NCBI RefSeq assembly: GCF_029626225.1
Contig: NZ_JARUBP010000001.1
Span: 1,488,001 to 1,552,000, forward strand
Source: Asanoa sp. WMMD1127
GTDB lineage: Bacteria > Actinomycetota > Actinomycetes > Mycobacteriales > Micromonosporaceae
Length of the DNA stretch: 64,000 nucleotides
Direction: 5' to 3'
Under the pieces are notes generated by a model that saw only the letters and a program-made list of their open reading frames with translations, was not told where the DNA came from and searched no databases. Position numbers and translations under genes: made by a program. Of this stretch, positions 28,918 through 36,513 are shown piece after piece; positions within the stretch are counted from its first letter, which is position 1, and each line of letters opens with the position of its first letter.

Positions 28918-31020
28918 GTGACCGACGAGCCGAAAGCCCCAGTCGCGAAGCAGGTTCCGCGCGAGCGCACCCACCACGGCGACACCGTGGTCGACGAGTA
29001 CGCATGGCTCGCGGAAAAAGACGATCCCGACACGCTCGCCTACCTGAAGGCGGAGAACGCGTACACCGAGGCCCGCACCGAACACCTCGCCCACCTGCGG
29101 GAACGGCTGTTCGGCGAGATCCGCCAGCGCACCCAGGAGACCGACCTCTCGGTGCCCTACCGGATGGGCCGCTACTGGTACTACACGCGCACCGTCGAGG
29201 GCCAGCAGTACGGGATCTACTGCCGCGTCCCGCTCGACGACCCCACGCAGACCACCCCGCCCGCCACCGGCGACGGCACCCCGCTGCCGGGCGAGGAGAT
29301 CCTGCTCGACGGCAACGCGCTCGCCGAGGGACACGAGTTCTTCTCCCTGGGCGCGTTCGACGTCAGCCCCGACGGCAACCGCCTCGCCTATTCGACGGAC
29401 TTCACCGGCGACGAGCGCTTCACGCTGCGGATCAAGGACCTGCGTTCCGGCGAGACCCTGCCCGACGAGGTGCCCGACACCTTCTACGGCACCGCCTGGT
29501 CGTACGACGGTGGCACGCTCTTCTATCTGACCGTCGACGAGGCGTGGCGGCCCTATCGCGTCTGGCGGCACACCGTCGGCACGCCGACCAGCGACGACGT
29601 CATCGTCTACGAGGAGTTGGACGAGCGCTTCTGGGTCGGCGTCGGGCTGACCCGGTCACAGCGCTACGTGCTGGTCGAGGCGGGCAGCAAGATCACCAGT
29701 GAGATCCGGGTGATCCCCTCCGACGACCCGACGGCCGAGCCGGCGCTGATCGCACCCCGGCGCCAGGGCGTCGAATACTCGGTCGAGCACCACGGCCACC
29801 GCTTCCTGATCCTGCACAACGACGGCGCCGAGGACTTCGAGCTCGCGTACACCTCGGTCGACAACCCGACCGGCTGGACGACGATGGTGCCGCACCAGCC
29901 CGGCACGCGGCTGGAGTCGGTCGACGCGTTCGCCGAGCACCTGGTCATCTCGCTGCGCCGCGACGGCCTCAGCGGCCTGCGGATCCTGGCGCTGGGCGAA
30001 ACCGACGGCTACGACATGCGGTTCCCGGAGCCGATCTACAGCGTCAACATCGATGCCAACCCCGAATACCAGACCGGCCTCGTACGCCTGCGCTACACCT
30101 CGCTGACGACGCCGGAGTCGGTCTACGACTACGACCTGGCCACCGGCGAGCTGATCCTGCGCAAGCGCAAGCCGGTCAAGCCGGGTCCGGACGGCCGCGA
30201 GTTCAACCCCGACGACTACGAGCAGCATCGCGAGTGGGCGCTGGCCGACGACGGCACGCGCGTACCGATCTCGCTGATCCGCCGCAAGGGCACCCCCCGC
30301 GACGGCTCGGCGCCATGCGTCCTCTATGGATACGGCTCCTACGAGTCGTCGATGGACCCCTGGTTCTCGGTGCCCCGCCTGTCGTTGCTCGACCGTGGCA
30401 TGGTCTTCGCGGTCGCACACGTGCGGGGCGGGGGCGAGATGGGCCGCCACTGGTACGAGGACGGCAAGCTGCTGGCCAAGAAGAACACGTTCAGCGACTT
30501 TGTCGCGTGCGCCCAGCACCTCGCCAAGGCCGGCTGGACGGCGCCGGACCGGCTGGTGGCCCGCGGCGGCTCGGCCGGCGGCCTGCTGATGGGCGCGGTC
30601 GCCAACCTGGCGCCGCAGGCGTTCGCGGCCATCGTGGCCGAGGTGCCCTTTGTGGACCCGCTGACGTCCATCCTGGACCCGTCGCTGCCGCTGACGGTGA
30701 TGGAGTGGGAGGAGTGGGGAAACCCGCTGGCCGACGCCGAGGTCTACCAATACATGAAGTCGTACTCGCCCTACGAGAACGTCTCCGATGTGGACTATCC
30801 GGCGATCCTCGCGGCCAGCAGCCTCAACGACACCCGGGTGCTCTATCACGAGCCGACCAAGTGGGTGGCCCGGCTGCGGGCCAGGGCGCCGCGCGGCCAC
30901 TACCTGCTCAAGACCGAGATGGGCGCGGGCCACGGTGGGCCGAGCGGCCGCTACGACGCCTGGAAGGACGAGGCCTTCATCGCGGCCTGGATCCTGGACC
31001 GCGTCGGCTTGGCCGACTAG
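28918..31020 (+). CDS. ptrB: oligopeptidase B (S9A serine peptidase)
   Basis: A 700-residue prolyl-oligopeptidase-family enzyme. The N-terminal seven-bladed propeller spans about residues 75-400 and gates the active site. The C-terminal hydrolase domain carries nucleophile Ser552 (GGSAGG), Asp638 (SLNDTRV) and His672 (GAGHGG). It cleaves short peptides after Arg or Lys in the cytoplasm; there is no signal peptide. I chose GTG 28918 over GTG 28909 because a TAGCGT box (28905-28910) ends seven bases before it, the leaderless spacing seen elsewhere here. Confidence 0.94.
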   Translation: MTDEPKAPVAKQVPRERTHHGDTVVDEYAWLAEKDDPDTLAYLKAENAYTEARTEHLAHLRERLFGEIRQRTQETDLSVPYRMGRYWYYTRTVEGQQYGIYCRVPLDDPTQTTPPATGDGTPLPGEEILLDGNALAEGHEFFSLGAFDVSPDGNRLAYSTDFTGDERFTLRIKDLRSGETLPDEVPDTFYGTAWSYDGGTLFYLTVDEAWRPYRVWRHTVGTPTSDDVIVYEELDERFWVGVGLTRSQRYVLVEAGSKITSEIRVIPSDDPTAEPALIAPRRQGVEYSVEHHGHRFLILHNDGAEDFELAYTSVDNPTGWTTMVPHQPGTRLESVDAFAEHLVISLRRDGLSGLRILALGETDGYDMRFPEPIYSVNIDANPEYQTGLVRLRYTSLTTPESVYDYDLATGELILRKRKPVKPGPDGREFNPDDYEQHREWALADDGTRVPISLIRRKGTPRDGSAPCVLYGYGSYESSMDPWFSVPRLSLLDRGMVFAVAHVRGGGEMGRHWYEDGKLLAKKNTFSDFVACAQHLAKAGWTAPDRLVARGGSAGGLLMGAVANLAPQAFAAIVAEVPFVDPLTSILDPSLPLTVMEWEEWGNPLADAEVYQYMKSYSPYENVSDVDYPAILAASSLNDTRVLYHEPTKWVARLRARAPRGHYLLKTEMGAGHGGPSGRYDAWKDEAFIAAWILDRVGLAD

Positions 31021-31079
31021 ACACACACAGCGGCCTCGCCGGCTGATGACAGGAGCGGCGTCGCTGGCAGACGGCAGCC

Positions 31080-31109
31080 GGCCTGGCCCTCGTTGAGAGG
31101 GGCCAGGCC
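31080..31109. terminator. hairpin between convergent genes
   Basis: GGCCTGGCC (31080-31088) pairs with GGCCAGGCC (31101-31109), extended inward by a CTC/GAG pairing with one bulge. It lies 60 bases after the oligopeptidase stop and 15 before the end of the convergent small membrane gene, so it can serve both directions. Confidence 0.65.
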
Positions 31110-31123
31110 GGCGTCGTCCGCGG

Positions 31124-31369
31124 TCAGTTGTTCAGCAGCGCGGCGCTGATGATGATGCCGAGCACCGCACCGGCCACGCTCGCACCCGCGGCGTACCAGC
31201 CGAGGGGCTTGTCGCCGAGCACGGCTCCGACCACGCCCAGGATCAGGCCCAGGATGCCGAAGATCAGCGGTGAGATGAGCACCGCGAGCACAGCGAAGAC
31301 GAACGCGATGATGGTGCAGATGCGGGCGGCCGAGCTACGCGGCCGTGCGGGGCTGGTCGGGTAGGACAT
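31124..31369 (-). CDS. small two-helix membrane protein, DUF4190-like
   Basis: An 81-residue protein with a Ser/Pro/Arg-rich start and two membrane helices (about residues 17-43 and 53-76). The segment between them, LILGVVGAVLGDKPLGWYAAGA, resembles the DUF4190 pattern of a Gly-rich turn after a hydrophobic helix. A ribosome site GAGGAG sits eight bases before ATG 31369, which I prefer over upstream in-frame starts. Function is unknown. It ends at the terminator shared with oligopeptidase B. Confidence 0.7.
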   Translation of the reverse strand: MSYPTSPARPRSSAARICTIIAFVFAVLAVLISPLIFGILGLILGVVGAVLGDKPLGWYAAGASVAGAVLGIIISAALLNN

Positions 31370-31427
31370 GCCGTCACTCCTCGAATCGTCGGACGCGAGG
31401 GCATTACCCAAACAGGCCGGAGGATAT

Positions 31428-32378
31428 TCAGGCTGTTGCGGCGGCCTTCAGCACGGTCGGATCCACATTGCCGCCGGAGATGACCGCAACCGTGCGTCCC
31501 TGCGGCATCCGATCACGCCGGAACAGGAACGCGGCCGTCGCCACGGCTCCGCTCGGCTCGACCACCAGGCGTGACCGCTGCACGAGGCGCGCGGTCGCGG
31601 CCGTGATCTGTGCTTCGGTGACGGTGATGATGCCGTCGAGGCGTGCGTGCAGGTGCTCGAAGGTGAGCTCGCTCAGCGGCACGCGCAGGCCGTCGGCGCT
31701 GGTGCGGATCAGGTCGGCCACGTCCCAGGTGATCAGCGTGCCCTTGGCCAGGGACTCGTTGGCGTCGCCGGCCAGGTCGGGCTCGACGCCGAACACCTTC
31801 GCCGAGGGTCGCCGGGCCTTGATCGCCGTGGCCACGCCGGAGGCCAGCCCGCCACCGCCGACCGGGACGAGCACCACGTCGACGTCTTGGCAGTCCTCGA
31901 GGATCTCCAGGCCGACGGTGCCCTGGCCGGCGATGATGTCGCGGTGGTCGTACGGCGGGATCAGGGTCAGGCCCCGCTCGTCGGCCACCCGCTGGGCCCG
32001 CTCGGCCCGCTGGCTCGGCGCGACCATGATGATCTCGGCGCCGATGTCGCGTACCGCTGCGATCTTGATGTCGGGCGCCGTCTCGGGGATCACGACGACG
32101 CACGGCGCGCCGAACGCCCGGGCCGCGTAGGCGAGCGCCGTGCCGTGGTTGCCGGACGAGTGCGTGACGACGCCGCGGGCGCGCTGCTCCGGGTCGAGCC
32201 GCGAGATCGCGTTGGTCGCGCCGCGCAGCTTGAACGAGCCCACAGGTTGCAGGCTTTCGGGCTTGAGCTGGAGGCCGGGGGCCCAGGCAGCCGGCAACAG
32301 AGGCGTACGCACCACCGCGCCGGCGATCGCCCGGGCCGCCGCTTCGACGTCGTCGACCGTGATCAGGTCGACGGTCAC
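31428..32378 (-). CDS. threonine/serine dehydratase-like PLP enzyme
   Basis: A 316-residue fold-type II PLP enzyme of the tryptophan synthase beta superfamily. The cofactor lysine is in SFKLRGATNA (near residue 48), the substrate-binding loop is HSSGNHGTALAYAA, and the phosphate-binding loop is GGGGLASG. It probably deaminates threonine or serine; racemase activity on serine is an alternative for these short forms, which lack the C-terminal regulatory domain. GTG 32378 overlaps the stop of the upstream GntR gene as GTGA, so the two are coupled. Confidence 0.88.
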   Translation of the reverse strand: MTVDLITVDDVEAAARAIAGAVVRTPLLPAAWAPGLQLKPESLQPVGSFKLRGATNAISRLDPEQRARGVVTHSSGNHGTALAYAARAFGAPCVVVIPETAPDIKIAAVRDIGAEIIMVAPSQRAERAQRVADERGLTLIPPYDHRDIIAGQGTVGLEILEDCQDVDVVLVPVGGGGLASGVATAIKARRPSAKVFGVEPDLAGDANESLAKGTLITWDVADLIRTSADGLRVPLSELTFEHLHARLDGIITVTEAQITAATARLVQRSRLVVEPSGAVATAAFLFRRDRMPQGRTVAVISGGNVDPTVLKAAATA

Positions 32379-32608
32379 CCTTCGCTCTCCGGACGGGCGA
32401 CGTAGACGCCCTTGCCCTGGCGCCCGTCGAGCAGGCCTTCGGTCTTGAGGACCAGCATGGCGGACTCGATGGTCTGGCTGCTCACGCCATATTGCGCGCA
32501 CATCTCGCGCTTGGTCGGCAGCTTCGCGCCCGGCGCCAGTCGACCGTCCTTGATCTGCTCGCGGAGGTCGTCGGCGACGCGGCGGTAGTCCGGCTTGTAA
32601 GGGGACAT
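32375..32608 (-). CDS. stand-alone GntR-type winged-helix regulator
   Basis: A 77-residue protein that is only the GntR winged helix: RRVADDLREQIKDGRLAPG, the recognition region CAQYGVSSQTIESAMLVLKTEGL and the wing GRQGKGVYV. It has no effector domain, so it belongs with YtrA-like or minimal GntR proteins. A ribosome site GGAAGTGA supports ATG 32608. It overlaps the dehydratase gene and probably represses this two-gene operon. TTGCAA repeats 43 bases upstream (32651-32664) are candidate operators. Confidence 0.85.
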   Translation of the reverse strand: MSPYKPDYRRVADDLREQIKDGRLAPGAKLPTKREMCAQYGVSSQTIESAMLVLKTEGLLDGRQGKGVYVARPESEG

Positions 32609-32950
32609 CGGCTCACTTCCGAGTTGGCCTGTCCAGTAGATCACCCCTGTTGCAATCTTGCAACCACAAGACGACTAACCAAAGTTGCGAGGCAATGTAG
32701 ACGTGCCAGAGTTGCCCTGGCAGCATGTGTTTCGAAGGCGTTCGCTTCCGAGTTGGCCCTTGCGAATCGGGCTCCTTCACCCCGGTTCGGGCACCCGCCC
32801 GTTCCGAGCCGGGGCGGGCCCGGGCCCGCCCCGGTGCTCCCAGATGGCTGGCGCTCCGGGTGTGCCCGGCAGCGCCGGCCGACGGCGGCAGCGGTCCGTG
32901 ACGCAAGGCTCCGGGCCGCTGTCTGCCGGCGGACTTCATTGGAGGAAACG
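32609..32950. promoter_or_regulatory. divergent intergenic region with TTGCAA repeats and a GC palindrome
   Basis: This 342-base gap separates the minus-strand GntR gene from the plus-strand 98-residue protein gene. Near the GntR side it is relatively AT-rich and holds two TTGCAA palindromes two bases apart (32651-32664), a plausible GntR operator. At 32809-32834 lies a perfect 26-bp palindrome made only of G and C (CCGGGGCGGG, then six bases, then its complement). No coding frame here has a ribosome site or family resemblance. Confidence 0.5.
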
Positions 32951-33247
32951 ATGTTCTTCGGCAAGCGCCCTGACCCCGCCCAGATCGAAGTGTGGAACCG
33001 CGCCTACCTGACCCACGGCAGGGACGAACGCGACCCGCAAGCCTGCGCCGCCACCGGCTGCCCGGGCCGCTTCCCCTGCGCCGCCCGCCTGGAGGCGGCC
33101 GAACTCCTCATCGTGGCGGGCGTCGGCGTACCGACGGAGGTGCTCCTACCCACCCCCCGCCGCGACGCGGACACCCCCGGCTGGCACGACTGGGACACAG
33201 GCGAATGGGCCTGGATTCCCGCACAGCGCGCGGTGGCGGCGGCCTGA
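32951..33247 (+). CDS. 98-residue cysteine-containing protein of unknown function
   Basis: This gene has a strong ribosome site (GGAGGAAACG) directly before ATG 32951. The product has three cysteines in one block (CAATGCPGRFPC, residues 30-41) followed by a helix (AARLEAAELLIVAGVG), then a Pro-rich linker and an acidic Trp-rich end (DWDTGEWAWIP). The cysteine spacing could bind zinc or an iron-sulfur cluster, but with only three cysteines this is uncertain. I do not recognise the family. Confidence 0.7.
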   Translation: MFFGKRPDPAQIEVWNRAYLTHGRDERDPQACAATGCPGRFPCAARLEAAELLIVAGVGVPTEVLLPTPRRDADTPGWHDWDTGEWAWIPAQRAVAAA

Positions 33248-33258
33248 TCGCGGACCGC

Positions 33259-34107
33259 TCAAAACCGGGTGGGGTCCGCGTAGATGTAGATCTCGGTGAT
33301 CTGGCCCTGGGCGACAGTGAAACCCAGCGCGCCCGCGACCCGGCCGGCATGGCGCAGCCGGAGGCCGGCCCCGCCGTTGACCAACACGAGCTCAGCCGTC
33401 GCGGCCCGCTGCCGGAAGCTGAGCGCACGCTCGGCCACCTCCCGGGCACCGCGCACGACGACCGGCCCCGGGTCGCCGACATCGGCCCGCAGCATCACGT
33501 CGGGGTCGAGCAAGGCCACAAGCGCGCCCAGGTCACCGCCCTGGGCGGCGGCGAGGAAGGCGGCCACGACCGCCCGCTGGCGGCCGGGGTCCGAGTCGGC
33601 GCTGCCGGCGGGCGATCCACGGACCCGCCGGCGGGCGCGGCTCGCGAGTTGGCGTGCCGCCAGCCGGTTGCGCCCGACGATCCGGCCGATCTCCTCGAAC
33701 GGCACCGCGAACAGGTCGTGCAGCACGAACGCCACCCGTTCCGCGGGCGACAGCCGGTCGAGCACGACCAGCAGCGCCAGGGCAATCGACTCCGCGCGCA
33801 CCGCCTCGTCCTCCGGCGTAGGCGTCGTGGGCGTACGCGCGTCGCTGACCACCGGGTCCGGCAGCGGCAGCGACAGGGACAGCTCCGGATGGGCGCGGCG
33901 GGCCTTGAGCACGTCGAGGCAGACCCGACCCACGACCGTGGTCAACCAGGCCCGCAGGTCGCGCAGCTCATCGGCGTCCACTCGCTGGAGCCGCAGCCAC
34001 GCCTCCTGCACCGCGTCGTCGGCCTCCGCGAACGAGCCCAGCATCCGGTAGGCCACCGCGCGCAGATGAGGCCGGTCGTCCTCGAATCGGCGGGCCAGCT
34101 CGTCCAC
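33259..34107 (-). CDS. ECF41-type sigma factor with SnoaL-like C-terminal domain
   Basis: A sigma factor of about 282 residues. Region 2 holds YRMLGSFAEADDAVQEAWLR, region 4 holds LSPAERVAFVLHDLF and the helix RIVGRNRLAARQLASRARRRV. It continues into a fused SnoaL_2/NTF2-like domain of about 110 residues ending GQITEIYIYADPTRF. ECF41 factors have no separate anti-sigma factor; the fused domain does that job. The ribosome site GGAGG is best spaced for GTG 34107, so I prefer it to GTG 34113. ECF41 factors usually control a neighbouring gene, here possibly the divergent SRPBCC gene. Confidence 0.9.
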   Translation of the reverse strand: MDELARRFEDDRPHLRAVAYRMLGSFAEADDAVQEAWLRLQRVDADELRDLRAWLTTVVGRVCLDVLKARRAHPELSLSLPLPDPVVSDARTPTTPTPEDEAVRAESIALALLVVLDRLSPAERVAFVLHDLFAVPFEEIGRIVGRNRLAARQLASRARRRVRGSPAGSADSDPGRQRAVVAAFLAAAQGGDLGALVALLDPDVMLRADVGDPGPVVVRGAREVAERALSFRQRAATAELVLVNGGAGLRLRHAGRVAGALGFTVAQGQITEIYIYADPTRF

Positions 34108-34185
34108 GGTCACCTCCGTCGGTCGCCGGTCGTCTCGCTACACGACGACCCACCGCCCGCGAACGTGACCACCGAGGAGCCCGCC

Positions 34186-34653
34186 ATGTCGCCCATCGTG
34201 ACCCGAATCGAGATCGCCGTCCCGCCGTCGGAGGTTTTCGCCTACGTCGCCGATCCGCGCCGGTTCCCGGAGTGGCAGCGCGACATCGTCGCCGTGCGCC
34301 TGGCCGATCCGGCGCCGCCGCCCGGGCCGTTGGGGCGCAACGAGCGGTTCACCACCGTACGGCGGATCGGCGGCGCCGACCGTGCGATGACCCAGGAGGT
34401 GGTCACCGCCGACCCGTACCGTGAATGGGCCGTGCGTGGCACCGACGGCCCGATCCGCCCCAACGTCAGCGTGACGATCGAGCCCAGTGGAACGGGGTCG
34501 GTCGCCACGTTCACCTTCGACTTCGAGGCGCCCGCGATCGGTCGTCCCCTGCTTCCCCTGGTCCGCCGCATGACGGGGCGGATCGCCCCGCTCAGCGTCG
34601 ACCGGTGCAGGCACCTGCTGGAAGCCGCCCATCGCGCGGCGCACCAACCGTGA
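34186..34653 (+). CDS. SRPBCC-family protein
   Basis: A 155-residue START/SRPBCC-fold protein of the polyketide cyclase/Coq10-like type. Marks are the first strand IVTRIEIAVPPSEVFAYVADPRRFPEWQ (typical xPxxVFxYVxDPxxxPEW pattern) and the long C-terminal helix. It binds a hydrophobic ligand in a helix-grip pocket; the ligand is unknown. A GAGGAG ribosome site precedes ATG 34186. It is divergent from the ECF41 sigma gene by 78 bases and is a likely target of it. Confidence 0.85.
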   Translation: MSPIVTRIEIAVPPSEVFAYVADPRRFPEWQRDIVAVRLADPAPPPGPLGRNERFTTVRRIGGADRAMTQEVVTADPYREWAVRGTDGPIRPNVSVTIEPSGTGSVATFTFDFEAPAIGRPLLPLVRRMTGRIAPLSVDRCRHLLEAAHRAAHQP

Positions 34654-34684
34654 GGCTGGTGTGTCGCGGGTAGACTCGGCCGCT

Positions 34685-35347
34685 GTGATCGGAGTGCTGG
34701 TCGTCGACGATCAGGTCCTGATCCGTGCCGGCCTGGTGGCCGTGCTCACCGCGGCGCCCGGCATGAGGGTGGTCGGCGAGGCGGCTGACGGCGAGGCGGC
34801 GCAGGAGCGGGCGTTGGCCCTGCGGCCCGACGTGATCCTGATGGACATCCGCATGCCGGGTCTCGACGGCATCGAGGCCACCCGACGCATCCTCGACGCC
34901 GCGCCGGCGCCGGCGCCGCGGGTGCTGATGCTGACGACCTTCGACCTCGACGAGTACGTCTACCACGCGCTGAAGGTGGGCGCGCAGGGCTTCCTGCTCA
35001 AGGACACGCCACCCGAGCGCATCATCGCGGCCGTGTCCACTGTGGCGGGCGGCGACATGCTGTTCGCGCCGACGGTGACCCGACGGCTGATCGAGGCGTA
35101 CGCCCCGGCCATGCCCGACCGGCCGCTGCCCACCGAGCTGGACGGGCTGACGGCGCGGGAACGCGAGGTGGTCCGGCTCGTCGGCGCCGGCCTGTCCAAC
35201 GCCGAGATCGCGAAGCGGCTGATCGTGTCCGAGGCGACGGCGAAGACCCACCTCAACCGGGCCATGACCAAGCTCGGGCTGGTCAACCGGGCGCAGGTGG
35301 TCGTCGTCGCCTACGAGACCCGCCTGGTCACCCCCGGCCGCCGATGA
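34685..35347 (+). CDS. NarL/FixJ-family response regulator
   Basis: A 220-residue regulator. The receiver (residues 1-118) has Asp8-Asp9 and the phosphoacceptor in VILMDIRMPGLDG, and the LuxR-type HTH (about 150-210) has LTAREREVVRLVGAGLSNAEIAKRL and the recognition helix SEATAKTHLNRAMTKL. I chose GTG 34685, eight bases after a TAGACT box (34671-34676), over GTG 34661, which adds residues absent from the family. It overlaps the kinase gene as ATGA, so the pair is one operon. Confidence 0.93.
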   Translation: MIGVLVVDDQVLIRAGLVAVLTAAPGMRVVGEAADGEAAQERALALRPDVILMDIRMPGLDGIEATRRILDAAPAPAPRVLMLTTFDLDEYVYHALKVGAQGFLLKDTPPERIIAAVSTVAGGDMLFAPTVTRRLIEAYAPAMPDRPLPTELDGLTAREREVVRLVGAGLSNAEIAKRLIVSEATAKTHLNRAMTKLGLVNRAQVVVVAYETRLVTPGRR

Positions 35348-36513
35348 GCTCTGCCCGGCGGCCGCGCCCGACCCGCGTCGACGTCGGCCTCGCCGTCGGC
35401 CTGACCGTGGTCGCTGTCCTGCTCGGCCAGGAACAGGGCGGCGACTGGCGACCGCTGGACCTCCCCGGTGTGCTCCTCATCGCGGGCGGCACCCTGCCGG
35501 TCGCCTTCCGCCGCTCCGCTCCCGTCCTCGTCCTGGTTTGCTGTGCGAGCGCCTGGATCGGCTGGATCGCGGCCGGCTACTGGCCGGCGCTCAACGTCTA
35601 CGGCACCTGGCTGGCGGTCTTCACGGTCGCGGCCCAGCGTCCCCTGTGGATGGCCGCGTCCGCCGCGGCCGGCGCGGCCGCCATCTGGGTCTACGCCGGC
35701 TTCCGGACCGACGGCTCGTCGATGGGCAGCGTCCTGGCGCAGGCAGCCGTGTTCAGCGCGGTGGCCTGGAAGCTCGGCGACACCGCGCAGACGTTGGAGC
35801 GCAACAACCACCGCCTGGCGGCGCTCACCGAACGCCTGCGGCACGAACAGGAGGACCGGGCCCGGCGGGCGGTCGTCGACGAGCGGGTCCGGATCGCCCA
35901 GGAGCTGCACGACATCGTCGCCCACCACATGGCGGTCGTGTCGGTGCAGGCCGGAATGGCCCGCTACGTCTTCGACACCGACCCGGAGGCGGCCCGCGCG
36001 GGCCTGGCCGTCGTGGCCGACAACAGCCGCGAGGCCCAGGAAGAGTTGCGGCGGATGCTGGGCCTGCTGCGGACGTCGGCTGACGACGCCAGCGGCGACC
36101 CGGACCGCTCGCCCGCCCCGGGCGTCGCCCGGCTCGACGAGCTGGCCGAGCGCGTCCGTGCGGCCGGCGTGCCGACCGAGCTGGTGGTCACCGGCCCGGC
36201 GCGGCCGCTGCCACCGGGGCTCGACGCCTGCCTCTATCGGGTGGTGCAGGAGTCACTGACCAATGTGCTCAAACATGCCGGGCCGGCGTCCGTCACCGTG
36301 GCCCTGGCCTACGGCGACCGCCACGTCACCGTGACGGTCACCGACAACGGCCGTGGCCCGGTGCCGGCCGCCGATCCGGGGCCCGGCCACGGCCTGATCG
36401 GCATGGCCGAACGCGCCCACCTCTACGGCGGCACGCTCACCGCCGGCCCGCATGCCGGCGGCGGCTTCGAAGTGGTGCTGCGGCTGCCCCTCAGCCGATC
36501 GACAGACCCGTGA
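35344..36513 (+). CDS. NarL-type sensor histidine kinase
   Basis: A 389-residue kinase with four to five N-terminal membrane helices (residues 13-145), a HisKA_3 dimerisation domain with the phosphoacceptor histidine in AQELHDIVAHHM (near residue 191), and an HATPase domain with NVLKHAG, DNGRGP and GHGLIGMAER boxes. It phosphorylates the regulator encoded just upstream. The sensing region is membrane-embedded with no large external loop, suggesting a membrane or envelope signal. Its last 23 bases overlap the end of the convergent OmpA-like gene. Confidence 0.93.
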   Translation: MSSARRPRPTRVDVGLAVGLTVVAVLLGQEQGGDWRPLDLPGVLLIAGGTLPVAFRRSAPVLVLVCCASAWIGWIAAGYWPALNVYGTWLAVFTVAAQRPLWMAASAAAGAAAIWVYAGFRTDGSSMGSVLAQAAVFSAVAWKLGDTAQTLERNNHRLAALTERLRHEQEDRARRAVVDERVRIAQELHDIVAHHMAVVSVQAGMARYVFDTDPEAARAGLAVVADNSREAQEELRRMLGLLRTSADDASGDPDRSPAPGVARLDELAERVRAAGVPTELVVTGPARPLPPGLDACLYRVVQESLTNVLKHAGPASVTVALAYGDRHVTVTVTDNGRGPVPAADPGPGHGLIGMAERAHLYGGTLTAGPHAGGGFEVVLRLPLSRSTDP

